From Membranipora membranacea (Eukaryota; Bryozoa; Gymnolaemata; Cheilostomatida; Membraniporidae): 64,000 bases of DNA. The position numbers and the translations under genes were made by a program. The stretch is from contig OU612068.1 in assembly GCA_914767715.1 (NCBI GenBank), positions 8,372,001 through 8,436,000 of the forward strand, given 5' to 3'. The notes beneath the pieces are model-generated. The model was not told the origin of the DNA. It made no database searches and worked only from the letters and a program-made list of their open reading frames with translations. Positions within the stretch are counted from its first letter, which is position 1; each line of letters opens with the position of its first letter. Shown here in pieces: positions 50,526 through 61,929 of the stretch.

Positions 50526-52415
50526 CTACAAACATAAGAGTAAACTATACATCACTCTAGTGCATAAGTAAAGAAAATTTCAGAATAAGTTTGGATATCA
50601 TAGGCTGCAAGGTAAGTTAAGTATCAAAGTATCATGTAGGAGATGAAATCTCGTCCACCTCTCTGCCTGGTGTGACATGGAGTTTGGCTTATAAGGAAGT
50701 TTTCTGCTTGGAAGTAGGTTATAATGATACAATTCCTTTGGGTTCTGTCATAATAGCACAGATTTTAAATTTGGTGTGGTATTGTGGTATTCTAGCCTTG
50801 TAACGTGACAAGGCTAGTGGTATTCAGGCTCAAAACTTATAAGAGCCAGCACAACAAAACATGGTCAAATGGTGCATGGAGATGTGAATCAAATGGCGTT
50901 GGTAACAAAGCCATGTTAAGCATCACACCATCAGTCTTCACCAGAGTGGTGACCTCCTTGATTGTGAGGGGGGGGCATCGGCCTATGGGACTTGATTTGC
51001 CAATGAGCAGTTTACACCACTGATCTTATGCAAGTGGGTAGAAGCGTCCAAGCAGTATAATCTGCCTCCTGATCTTGTTAACTTGTTAACATTATTATGG
51101 ACTACATCAAAGTAACATTAAACTGCTTTCAAGGACCTCATTTAGCCATCAACCTAAGTTATTCTTATGATGAACTTGTTGGACAACAAGGAACTCAATT
51201 TCAGGACCAAACCAGATCCCAAGAGAGAGGAGTGCCAAGGTTATTAAGAACTTACTTCAATTCATACCATCAAAGCTTCTTGTCTCGATCTATTCGACAC
51301 ATCAGAATTGACAAATCATGACCGACTCGTGACCGTTTCATCTGACGGGTTATGCCAACCTATGCTACCCAATCACTTGCAACCCCTGTACCATAATCAT
51401 CAAATCCTATCCTATCCATGCACTCCTGTCATCACCCACATGAGGCACACCTCTTCTCGCCCCTACCCCCTAGGCGGTCTAGTATGACGATGGGCTCCAT
51501 GTAAGTCCACAACTTAGAAACAATCACAACTAACCAATAGATAAAAGAAGGAGTAAAAGACTTCTAGAGGTGGTGGCCCTACTTTACCAAAGTTTGTGCA
51601 ACCTGGGAGTGCAAGCAGTCCTTGATTAGTGTAACCCCTTGGTGATACACACCTCATGTCATTGTCACTAGCTAGTGACTACTAGTAGAAGGTAGCACTA
51701 AGCTAGCTAGCATTGGCTAGTATAGTCAAACAAAGTCTCACTCATTACTAACTCACAGTCACAGCCACTTAGATTAAAAGGACCAATCCTCACACCAATG
51801 AAGGAGAGGTAGTTCATTGCTCACACAATCACACACATTGGGTTGGCAGGAGATATTATTTATAGAGGTTTTCTTAAAAGTGGACAGATAACAAAAATAA
51901 CGAATAAAGGACCCCAAACAGATCATGCCAGTAGTCAAGGTCAGAGCCAAGGAGTTAAAAGGAACTAAGGCTGGTGAACTGGTTCAGTACCAAAAAAAAC
52001 TAACTAAGCAAGCAGATATTTTTTTCTAAAATATTTGGAAAATCCCTCATACAACATTGTTTGATGAAAATATATTGGCACGGTTTTGTATCAAACCAGT
52101 CTGATATGGAATACCTCATGTTGGAATCTGAGAGCGATATGATAGCGTGCCATCTGATTGATGTCAAGGTCATATAGTTTCTATTCAAGCTTTTCTTTTT
52201 ATTTAATGCCCAAACGCCACACATTTCCAAAACAACGGGGTCCTCAGAAAGCACCAAATATCATGCAGAGATTGCCTAGAGATTGGGCTAAGGTTATGAA
52301 AGTTGGAAGAAATAGTGTTCATTTTCTTCAACAGCTGATTGTAGATAGCTTTTGCTTGCTGCACTTATCCTTCTATTCATTGTAAAACAGCCAATAGGAC
52401 CTTTAATTGAAGAGG
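50526..52415. other. Intergenic region between divergent genes
   Basis: Separates the ERICH2-like gene (-) from the small membrane protein gene (+). It probably contains both promoters and perhaps a first exon of ERICH2. No convincing coding exon, tRNA or conserved motif was seen. A run rich in CTAGCTAG-type words lies at about 51665-51725. Confidence 0.5.
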
Positions 52416-53697
52416 ATGAAGAAGATAGTGTCACCACGAAGGGAGGCATTATATTCTAAGCTACACAGAGGGGCAGTGATGTTTTGTGTGGGGTCAGCTT
52501 TAGTTTTTGGAGTAATCAGCACAGTTCTTGTAGGGGACTACCGTTTCAGTGAGTATCAATCATTCATCTCAAAAAGAACAAAGTGGTTGCATATCTTGAG
52601 AGTATTCTTGCCTTGCTGCAAGTCACAAGGTGCCTGAGGCTTATAACTAATTTTGTTATAAGGGTCTAGGTCTACCTACGGTCTGAGGGAGCTTAATTCA
52701 TATGAGGCCGGTGTGATTAGTTAGAGAAACTACCTGTGGTACGCATGAGATGCTAAAAAGGGCCATCCGGCACAAGTTTAGTCTTTAGAACTTAAGAAGG
52801 ATGCTCTATTTAAAATTCTGTCTACTAACTGACTTGTTACTAGAAGAGGGATCGCCAGCTTCTGTTAGAAGGTCGAGGCAATACGACAACTCGTCTGTCC
52901 ATGTACATTTCCAGTTGCCGTATTGCCTAAACCTTCTAACAGACGCTGGTGATCACCATTCAAGTACCAAGTAAGTAAGGAGACAATGTACTGAATAGAG
53001 CATTAGTATTGAGGCTCTAAGGTACTTAATTGTGACATTATGACGTTTTATCGTGCTGTAGCAGTGGTGTTATCATAGCAGTTGCGGTTCACAGTCGGTG
53101 ATTTTTATTGAGAGCTCGATCAATTTCAATCGGGTTTTGTGTCAGTTGGATTGTCATTTTCAGCAAATAAATTTTTTAAAGATGGAATGAACCTTTTAAA
53201 CTCTAAATCTGATCGAAAATCATCTAGTAATCAAAGAAATCCCGGACAGTGGACTACAAATCAACGATGACATTGTTATTACTAAACAAATCGATTTCGT
53301 ATTGTCGTCATCAACTATAGGTGCCTCAGCTGAATAATGTGTCCTGTCCAGGCTTGTTATTAAATCTATGGCTCTGACCTCCGGTGGCCTAAGAAGACAG
53401 TCATCTCTAACAAAAGTCATTCAACAGGTATTCATTGTGTTTGAACAACAAGGGGTGATTTTATTTAACTGAATTTGTACAAGTATCTATCAGTGTTGTA
53501 AACAGACAAGAAAATATTGTATTATATTTTAATATTTCTGTTTAGGAATTTACCCACAGAAAAAAGAACTAGAAAGGAAAGCCAGAGAAGAGGAGCTGCT
53601 AGCTGAACATACCGAAAGAGAGCAAGAACTACTGGCTCAGCAAAAAGCAGCTGAGTTAGACTGGGCTGAAAAATATAATTTTAGCAGCAAATCATGA
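52416..53697 (+). CDS. Small single-pass membrane protein, 94 residues, two exons
   Basis: Exons 52416-52548 and 53546-53697 join in phase 1 with good sites (A|GTGAGT and TTTAG). Residues 1-18 are basic (MKKIVSPRREALYSKLHRG), 19-40 form one membrane helix (AVMFCVGSALVFGVISTVLV core), and 45-94 are a charged helix (KKELERKAREEELLAEHTER). This shape is common in small mitochondrial inner-membrane assembly factors and small integral membrane proteins, but I do not recognise the family. An upstream in-frame TAA fixes the start at ATG 52416. AATAAA at 53949-53954 ends the transcript. The neighbouring upstream gene is divergent. Confidence 0.65.
52776..53030. mobile_element. Long foldback element inside the small-gene intron
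   Basis: Two arms of about 115 bases (52776-52891 and 52913-53030) are inverted copies around a 21-base loop. The inner 42 bases match at roughly nine of ten positions (TTCTGTTAGAAGGT against its complement), with weaker matching outward to TGCTCTATT. It codes for nothing. It is most likely a foldback MITE; it would form a long hairpin in the pre-mRNA. Confidence 0.7.
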
Positions 53698-53948
53698 TAC
53701 CCCTCCATCTTATACATGTATAGATGGGAGTTTGGATTGCTGTGACTTCAGAATCCTTGCTATTGACTGTTGTCATGTTTTTACATGGATCATGTTATTT
53801 ATGCGTGATGGAGGAACCAATGAATGATTTGACACTGGAAATGGATATGATGTCGATTGCCCAACACCGTATGAAAATTTTTATTGTAGACTTTTATTTT
53901 TGTAATGTAAGCACGCTAGTTTTGAATATAATATAGTAATGAAACTGC

Positions 53949-53954
53949 AATAAA
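53949..53954 (+). terminator. Polyadenylation signal of the small membrane protein gene
   Basis: AATAAA about 250 bases after the stop codon at 53695-53697, the first canonical signal downstream. Confidence 0.6.
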
Positions 53955-54179
53955 CATCTGAAACAGTATAATCAGGGAGCCACTGATCGGTTATAGCATT
54001 ACATGAGCAAAACATCTGATAGGAAAGCTATCCAGATCCAGGTCCAGAAAGTTTGTATGTGAAGATGTTGAAGAAGACATTCCCATATATATATATCAAA
54101 GAAATTCTAGTTGACATGTTTGACTGTAAAAGGTAGTTTCTCGACTTTTTGGAAAGTAGGAAAGGTGATTCCAAATATG

Positions 54180-55300
54180 CAGTAATGTCCAAAAAATAAG
54201 AGACACATTACATTGTTGCCTGTTATTTCTCAAATCTAAAGCATATAAATGCAGAGCTAAAGCACAGGCTACAGATTTGCAGGCTGGATTTAGATCAAAA
54301 CATTCATGTACTAATATAGTACATATGATATTTCATGGATGATAGAGCCAAGGTAAAATTGTGGCGTTATCATTTCTTGATTTAAGATTTTAGAAAGGGA
54401 TTTGACTGCGGAGATCATGAAATTCTACGTCAAAAGTCAAAAGCTTTATTATGCTGGTATTTTTATTTGCTATACTCTATAATAAGAACAGTGTATGACA
54501 ACTTCTAAAATTACGCAAAAATTACGCAAAAATAATTATGCATATTATTATGCATTATACAGCAATTATGCCAAGTCACAAACCTGTCAAAATCGGTGTA
54601 GTGTACCCTCAAGGTTCTGTCATAGCTCCCACTCTATAATTAATTTTCTTCTCCAGTCAAATTCATTCTGTGTTTGCATACAAAGATAACACAATATTTA
54701 CTGGTAGTTCTCTCAATTTCAATGGCCCTTGAATCCAATTGCAATAATGATTAGTCTATTATAAATCAAAGTAGAAATCGGATGGTGATCAACCAGGAGA
54801 AGTCGCATTTTCCAATGACGAACAAATTATCTTAAAACTCCACATCAATGCTGTGAATTCACTGAAAAAACCATCTACCAAGCTTTTGGGTTTTGCTATA
54901 AACATAAGACTCACCTGGTCTGATCACATTGACTCTCTATAATATGATGAGGTTCATAAGAATGTAAATCTATTTAGGATGTGAGATGCTTTCTAAATCA
55001 AAAATTTGCAATACCTTTCTATTTCTGTTTTGTAATCTGCCATCTCTAAATCTTTATGGTCCATTACAGTTGCTTCCACTTCCACAGCTTTCTAGATACT
55101 CTACACCCGCCTACCATTTTTACTCTAGCTGTAAATTTTTACATTAATGATCGCTGAACATTTTAACCATGTTTAAACAGGATCACATCTCTGTCACAAT
55201 TATCTGGATCATCTAGATCGCAAGTTGTGTTTAATTTAAATAATTTGATTTACGCTTCATATATATTTTTCAAACTGTGAGTCTCTGTCTTCTTGTGAAG
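54180..55300 (+). mobile_element. Decayed LINE (non-LTR retrotransposon) reverse transcriptase
   Basis: Broken across frames by stops and shifts, but the RT blocks come in the right order: LQAGFRSKHS (about 54276), FLDL (54373) then GFDCGDHEILRQK (54398), PQGSVIAPTL (about 54608), FAYKDNTIF at the catalytic YADD position (about 54672), and STKLLGFAINIRLTWSDHID (about 54874). The catalytic ADD is mutated to KDN. The pattern is that of Jockey/CR1/I-group LINEs. It is an inactive fossil lying just after the small membrane protein gene. Confidence 0.78.
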
Positions 55301-55629
55301 ACATTTGTGCAGACATACCAAACAATCCTCCAAACACAATAGTTTTTCCTTTTTTTCCCCCAATGTTTTGCCGTAATTTCTTTGGCATGTTATCAAAAAC
55401 ATCCTTCCAAGATTATAAATTATCTGCCAGATAGAAAGTGTATCAATTTATTATGTATTTGATTTTACATGTCGTAATTGGTCAGTCTAAGCAATGAACT
55501 CCCTTCATTGGTCTAAGTGAGTCTCCGGATTGTCACACAACCATAAAGTTTTCTGAACGAACGGTTTCTCATAAACTAGAACTGAGCATTTTTGTGTGAA
55601 CAGCAACATTTTGTGGTGAACTGCTTCTC

Positions 55630-57240
55630 AAACTTGATTGGACTGAAGCTATAACTATGACATCATCATTTTTGGTTTTTAATTTAGTTAATCATGAATT
55701 ATCACACAGGTAAGTTGGTGTCTTTTAATGCTCATCCAGTTGCCTCTGTATTCAGAATTTCCTAACTTTTGATCTGAGTGTGGTGTAAGTAAACCAGCAT
55801 TGAGTAAAAAAAGTTCATATTTATTATTATTATTTAGCTGTATGTGTTTACTTAAGCAGTTAAAAAAACCTGCCCGATAAATACAAAGTGTATGAAAATA
55901 ATAATGACCAATCAATTATAGTATTCAAAATTTTCTAGCTATCTGTGAGAGTGTTGTAAACCAGCATTTGGCTGGAGACTAGAGCTATATTTAGTGTTAA
56001 GATCATGATGTTGCTCTTTGGTGGCGGAGGGATATTGCAAATGTTTGGCAAATGCAAATGGCCGCGATACCAAACATTTGCAATATCCTTCCACCACCAC
56101 AGAGGGAACAAACTTGTGCTAGGCGTTGCCCATATTTGAGGTAAAAAGTTTTCCATGCCTCCATTGTCATTTTTGCTTTAGTAGTTAACAGTCTGCCTGA
56201 TAAGTTTCTTGAAAGGATTTATAGTAAATAATGCAGGAACGCCTGTTTAGAATATAATACAGTTGTGAAACTCAACTCCATATCTAGAACAGTATAGTTG
56301 ACAGATCAGACACCCACTTAGTTATAGAATTCTGGTAATGCTATTCAGGACAGCCTTATATCTGTATCAGGTTACGTCAATACTTACTTTTGTCAATGAC
56401 AAGAATTAAATTCAGTTTTCAATTTAACGGGTGCTATTTGCTGGAATCTAAATTTACTGTTATATATGATTCAAGATCCGAAAGAAGAGGGGGAGGCCTT
56501 CATCAATAAAACTAAAACCGTTCTCTGGTTATCCCTTGATTTTGGAACCTTTGCTGCTTGTTGGAACTAACTATTCATCATACCAGATTGATTCTGATAT
56601 GGATTGCCAAGCTTCGCTGCTTTTTTATAGGTACTCAGAAGATACTTGAGATTTGGTGCAACATTTTATGAGCTTTATAGTACAAATATTCCAACAATTT
56701 GTGTCTCAATAGCTACTCCAATTTTATTGAAATAGCTTATAACTATGACATCATCACTTTTAGTGACAAATTAGTTAAACACGAATTCTCACACAGGTAG
56801 GCTGGTGTCTTTTAATGCTCGTCCTTTTGTCTTTGTATTCATAATTTTCTCACTATATGTGCTTTTAAATTGCTGGAATCTACATAATATACACAATTTA
56901 TGATCATAAAGAGTGGGGGGGGGGCAACATCAATAAAACTAAAACAGTTCCGTGATTGCTCCATGATAACCTTTGCTGCTTTATGGGCTTGTCTCCCATA
57001 GATCAGTTTTGAATGGATTGCCAAGCTATGATTGGTCTTTTTTACAAGTGCTTAGGACAGACTTCCAATAAGAATTTTATGGGCTTTGGTACGAGTTTTT
57101 CAACAATTTGTTTTTGAATGGCTTCCATGATTTTGATTGGAATATTAGCGTATAACTATGACCTCATCAATTTTAGTGTCAGATTAGTTAATAATGAATT
57201 CTCACACAGGTAGGTTGGTGTCTTGTGAGGGACGAATAAC
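55630..57240. repeat. Diverged repeat units (three copies) with exon-donor-like core
   Basis: A core reading TATAACTATGACATCATCA followed by AATTCTCACACAGGTAGG-type sequence recurs at about 55650, 56738 and 57151. Between the last two, blocks such as TTGCTGGAATCTA, CATCAATAAAACTAAAAC and TGGATTGCCAAGCT also recur with a spacing of about 410-430 bases. A related fragment (TGTAAACCAGCAT) is at 55958 and again at about 58245. No protein is encoded. Confidence 0.75.
56014..56104. ncRNA. Hairpin resembling a small-RNA precursor
   Basis: Arms 56014-56050 and 56068-56104 pair almost perfectly over 37 bases around a 17-base loop; core GGGATATTGCAAATGTTTGG pairs with its complement. I count only C-A mismatches near each end of the central 31-bp stem, one G-T wobble, and one further mismatch outside. 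Size and shape suit a microRNA or hairpin siRNA precursor. A foldback MITE is the alternative; there is no expression evidence. Confidence 0.4.
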
Positions 57241-58355
57241 GCACACTCCCGTAATTTTAGTATTAACCACAGAAGTGTAAGGTCCCGTCCTGCACACTTC
57301 TTGTGTTTGTTATATAAATAATGTATAATGTGTAATGGTGTTATTATATAATGTGTAATGGTTAGCGCTCTTAACTTTGTGGACCTCTTAAATATTAATA
57401 AGAGTTTCACAATTGTGATAAACTTACCTCGTCAATTTTTCTGACGGAAAGCTGCTCGCTCCCTTCTGCCGGAATTTAATATTTATGTTTCTGCGTAATT
57501 CAGTAATTTCGCCAAGTTCTTGATGTGGAGTAGACATTTATTTAATTATAATTATTCCATAAAAATTAATCCAAGTAAATTGCACATAACACAACCTTCG
57601 TCAAGGCTGTTCCAAAATGAGCTCATGCTTGCACTTTCTGCAGCAGTTCATTGGTCACAGCAGGTGTTGTTTCCTAATCGAACTAATAGGTCCGTTTAAA
57701 TGTTGACATTATTGCAACAATTTCTTTGTTACCGCATACAATGGTCTTGTCATCTTTCTGAAGAGTTCTAGAATATTCTTAAAGAGTTCTAGAACATTCT
57801 TATTCTGGTGTAACTATTGTTCCTCCTAACATAGTGATCTTTTCATCATCCTGGCTGTTTTGATTTATCAATAGCATCCGCATAGATTGATCTTATTCAG
57901 AGCATCGCTTGACGATGGGGATGAGTATCCATTAAAATGAAATGAAAAATCCAAAAGTCCAAATCAAGCATTGAATATCTAAAATCTAATTTAAAATTAT
58001 GAAAAAATCTCTAGTTAATTGGAAAAGTAAGGCAGCATCAGCTAAAAGTAGTAAAACATCATAATATAAAAATTCATATTAATTAATGCTCTTGCAATGG
58101 GGTTATGTCAGGAGTTATTCCTCATTATAAGGTGCGCTGATCAGATGAGACCATGAATTTACAATTGTTTATATATGCTCTCAATGGAGCTTTTTGGTCT
58201 GACATCCAGGAAAATTATTAGAAAATACCTAATGAGTGTGCTGTAAACCAGCATATTTTAGAATTATATTTAGTTGTTTAGAGATCATGAATTTGTCCAT
58301 AATAAGTCTGCCTTGAACAGATCTGACAATAACGATAAATAATCTTATTTTGTAG
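57241..58355. other. Non-coding stretch upstream of the ITAM-tail exons
   Basis: No exon with recognisable ectodomain sequence was found on the plus strand. It contains a fragment (about 58220-58300) similar to 55930-56015, and repeated GAGTTCTAGAA words near 57761-57800. It may be intron of the downstream gene. Confidence 0.4.
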
Positions 58356-59747
58356 ATTTCGAGATCATTGTATCGATAATCTGTGTACTATTAGTCTTAA
58401 CTGCGCTATCAGCAATCCTACTATTTTGTGTCAAATGCAAAAACGATGAGTATGCGTCTGATGATGAAACATCTCATCAGACGCGTAGAAAACGCAAAAA
58501 AAAATCAAGGAGCAAAAAAAGAGGCTCGTCAGCCTGCAGACGACAGCAGTCTGCAGGATTTGTGCTGTCAGAAGGTGGATTTGTGCAGTCAGAGGGTGGA
58601 TTTGTGCAGTCAGAGGGTGGATTTGTGCAGCCAGAAGGTGGAGTTATGCCAAAGGCACAAGGCAGTCAGTTAAGCTTCATCGGACTTTTGCCGCCGCCCA
58701 GACGACCGAGTTATATTCTTATGACTCCTCCTGTAATAGGTACGGATTAACTTTGTATGACCAAATTGCTAAATCATGTTTTTTAGTTTCACTTGTAGTT
58801 TGAGGAAATAGTACATTAAAATCTTATTTGAAGACGGGAAATAAAAGTTCCCAGTTTGTAGGCTGGTAATTTTTATCTCATCACCTTGCAATCAATACTG
58901 CATACTTTGGTTCCTGGTTTGTGTTGATAGTGTTATGGGGCTGCGCAACAGTACCCCATTACGTGTTACCATACTAAATCATACCTAAAACTTCCTAAAT
59001 CATACCTAGTACTTTATTTGAACATACCTAAATCACACTTAGAACATCCCCTGATCATTCAATTCTGGTCAAGCACAAGCATTAAAGTTAATTAATAATA
59101 CTAGCAACTTGCAAGCCGTTACCTTCTTACTTCCTCTAAATTAGCTGTTTTCTTCCTGTAATAAAAAAATCCCAGTTTACAAAGATAATTGATTTTAAGT
59201 CATTAAATTTATACAACACAAATTTATAATACAGCATGTACATTTTCCAGCTGTTCGGATGAGTGGGCACCAGCCCATCATGGGATATGTTACCCCTTTT
59301 ATTCGGGGAGAGAATGTCGATTCATCGTATTATGGAGAGCATGGAGTGGCAGGGAGCGGCAGCTGTGGCAAAGGGAAACAGGGAAGAAGGCACACAACAT
59401 CTAGAAATGCATCGCAGGGATACGAGCAGCTAAACAGGAACTCAGCCGATGATTCGTATGCACAACCGAAGCACAAATGGGCAAACTCACCTCAGATGAA
59501 TTATGAAAGTTTGGCACAGAACGATAACGGGGATTGTTACAACAAGCTCATTCAGGGAAACATCGCTAGACATAACAATGTTGTGCACAAATTTTCCGAT
59601 AGAAGCAGTCAATGTCCTTCCTATTTTTCATACCAACCTTCATCCTCTCAAAACAGTGACACGGAGGATGTAGATGAAGAAAGTCACCCAGTCATAGCCA
59701 AAATACACAATTATATTACTCTACATCCAAATTATAATATAGTATAG
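58356..59747 (+). CDS. 3' part of a single-pass membrane protein with ITAM-bearing cytoplasmic tail
   Basis: Two exons, 58356-58739 and 59251-59747 (stop TAG), join in phase 1. The first opens in phase 1 after TTTTGTAG, so upstream exons are required; none was recognised. It encodes a membrane helix (EIIVSIICVLLVLTALSAIL, LFCVKCK), a basic stop-transfer (RRKRKKKSRSKKR), a Gly/Phe/Val repeat, a Pro-rich turn (LLPPPRRPSYILMTPP), and a long tail with many tyrosines. The tail contains YESL and YNKL separated by eight residues, an exact ITAM spacing, preceded by YEQL-x8-YAQP. It is likely an immune-type or adhesion receptor tail phosphorylated by Src/Syk-family kinases; function is inferred from motifs only. 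Confidence 0.7.
58557..58645 (+). repeat. 21-bp in-frame tandem repeat (4 units)
   Basis: The unit GGTGGATTTGTGCAGTCAGA is tandemly repeated about four times inside the first exon, encoding GGFVQSE heptads (variants GGFVLSE, GGFVQPE). As a multiple of three, copy-number change would not shift the frame. Confidence 0.9.
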
Positions 59748-59799
59748 AACATACATAATTATACTACAATTTTCAGTTTCATATTCATTGTTTGGCCAA

Positions 59800-59805
59800 A
59801 ATAAA
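59800..59805 (+). terminator. Polyadenylation signal of the ITAM-tail gene
   Basis: AATAAA about 53 bases after the stop codon at 59745-59747. Confidence 0.65.
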
Positions 59806-61900
59806 CGGATAACATATTCCATAGTTATATAATTAACATTGTGAGTTTTTTACCGAGTGATTATAATTAAATGGACATGAGGACAGATGTCGAGGCAGTC
59901 TTTATAGAAACAAGCAATACAAGAATGTTGAGAGTCAGGGAAAATTACATGTGAATCAGAAAATTTTGGCTCGACATTTTGCCTTAACCTATTCCTTTGA
60001 ACGATTAAATTAAGAAACCGTTATACTTTCGGACTCACGGAATCTGAAACGGCCTCTTTGTACATATAGCACCAGATTAGTTTGAAACAAGGCCACTTAG
60101 TTAAGTCACGTGAAAAACTATGCCAAATGATGTGAACGATTCAATACAGTGGAGGGGGTAAGGGGGTCAACTTGATTTAGGTTATAAAATCTGTTCCGCT
60201 TTATCAATCACTTTTGTAATGTTTTGGACGGGAGAAGGTTCCCCCATATTATAAAGTTTACAATTTTAATCGGACAGTTTGACAGGAGTGTTTAAATTAG
60301 CCAGAAAGTAATGATACTGTTTTCTGTTTCCCTTCTACTGGGTACTTGAGTATTGATGCTTAAAATTATCCACCAACTTGTATCTTGTCTCACGCTTACT
60401 GGTAATTAGGAAACCTTCTTCTGGGTCAATATGTCCCGGAACCCCGCCTCCGTCACATTGGAAACAACCGTACATATATACTTTTAAAGATTGTCAGATT
60501 TGACATCTGAACTTGACATCTGCACATTGACTATAAATGATTTCTTTGATATAAAAAAACAGATTACTTCATTTATAGGTGGAGAGATGAAATTTGCTGT
60601 ATAAGTTATAACTAAATGGGTTTGTTCACCTCAAAACTTTTTATTTCAGTATCGTGACAACAAATTGTAAAATTTCATTTATTTGCTTAACTCACACTTT
60701 TGATAAAAAAAATGAAGGTAGCCATCAATATTAGGGAATGCGAGGTAGTAAATAGTCATCTTCACACAATACTTATTTACACAGCTCTTCCATAAAAAAA
60801 GGAATGAACATGGTAAGAAAAATAAAGTATTTGCGTTAAGAATTGCATACTCAACTAGCTGCAAAAATACTCTCTGGGCCTTTAGCACCTCAGATTTTTA
60901 CAATGATTCCCTGAGCATTTTGAAAAGCAGTTAGAGTTAATTGAGACCTCTGACTAAATGACTAGAATGCACAAACACCTTAAAACATAACTTCAGACAT
61001 ATAATTACACCCTGCCAGGCACTATTTTGATATCACCTGAAAGTCACTATATAACAAGATTCCATAATAATTATTGAATTGTTACCTGTTGTTGACTATT
61101 GTATCACAAGGGAAATGATAATAATTATTTACAATAAACAGTCAAAAACATTTTTGTGGTCTTTGAGTGATCTAAAGTGACTTTTTAGAGGAGACTATGG
61201 AGCATAAATTCAGGTTGGGATTTGGGCAGTCAGTTAAGGGGTGGTGGGATAGTCTCATTCAATACAGTCAGTTGTGTCAGCTGTCTACTAAATTTATCCG
61301 GTCATACAACTTCCGAGAAGCTTTCATCTTTTATTAATCTGTCTTGACAAGCTCTGTTCAGTGCGGTGAACGAAGCTTGTCCAGACAGGCTTGTCTTCTA
61401 TATAGTTGACTATTTTTGATTGACCATTGGTATTTTTCATTAATGTGCTGTCTTACTGCAGATCGATCGTTTTTAATTAAGACTGAGCTCTAATCATCCA
61501 CTTGTATATTTCATTTTGCATCATTTTTTCCCTAAACATTTTTCATTTACCGTTGAACTGCAAAAATACTCAATATTTACCCTATAATCTAGTGTCAGAT
61601 CAGTATACTTCTGCTACTAGTAATCATATGTAACCCATATCGACCTGTCACAATGGTGGTGGTACCTGCGGCTCATCTGATAGGCTGCCCTCCCCCTCTC
61701 GTTCCCTCTAAGCAGCATCAGTCATCATGTAAAATTGTGCACTTGATAATTTCGCGACACAATGGTCATTTATTTTGTAGGTTGTGTAAGCTTGTGTGAA
61801 GCGATCCCTCACTCTATTAGCAATTGACCACCAGGATGGGAATTAATCCATCCTGTGGCCACGGTGGGACGGGTATCAATTACGATGCAATTTAGCAGAC
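59806..61900. other. Intergenic DNA without a recognised gene
   Basis: No exon chain was found on either strand. A short imperfect hairpin (TGTCTTGACAAGCT against AGCTTGTCCAGACA) lies at about 61341-61389. The rest is AT-rich unique-looking sequence. Confidence 0.5.
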
Positions 61901-61929
61901 CTTTAGCTGAGCTTTAATCAGATTCTAGC

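Noticed and set aside
51660-51725. CTAGCTAG-rich stretch as a regulatory palindrome
   Set aside because: Short imperfect matches of a low-complexity word; nothing exceeds chance clearly.
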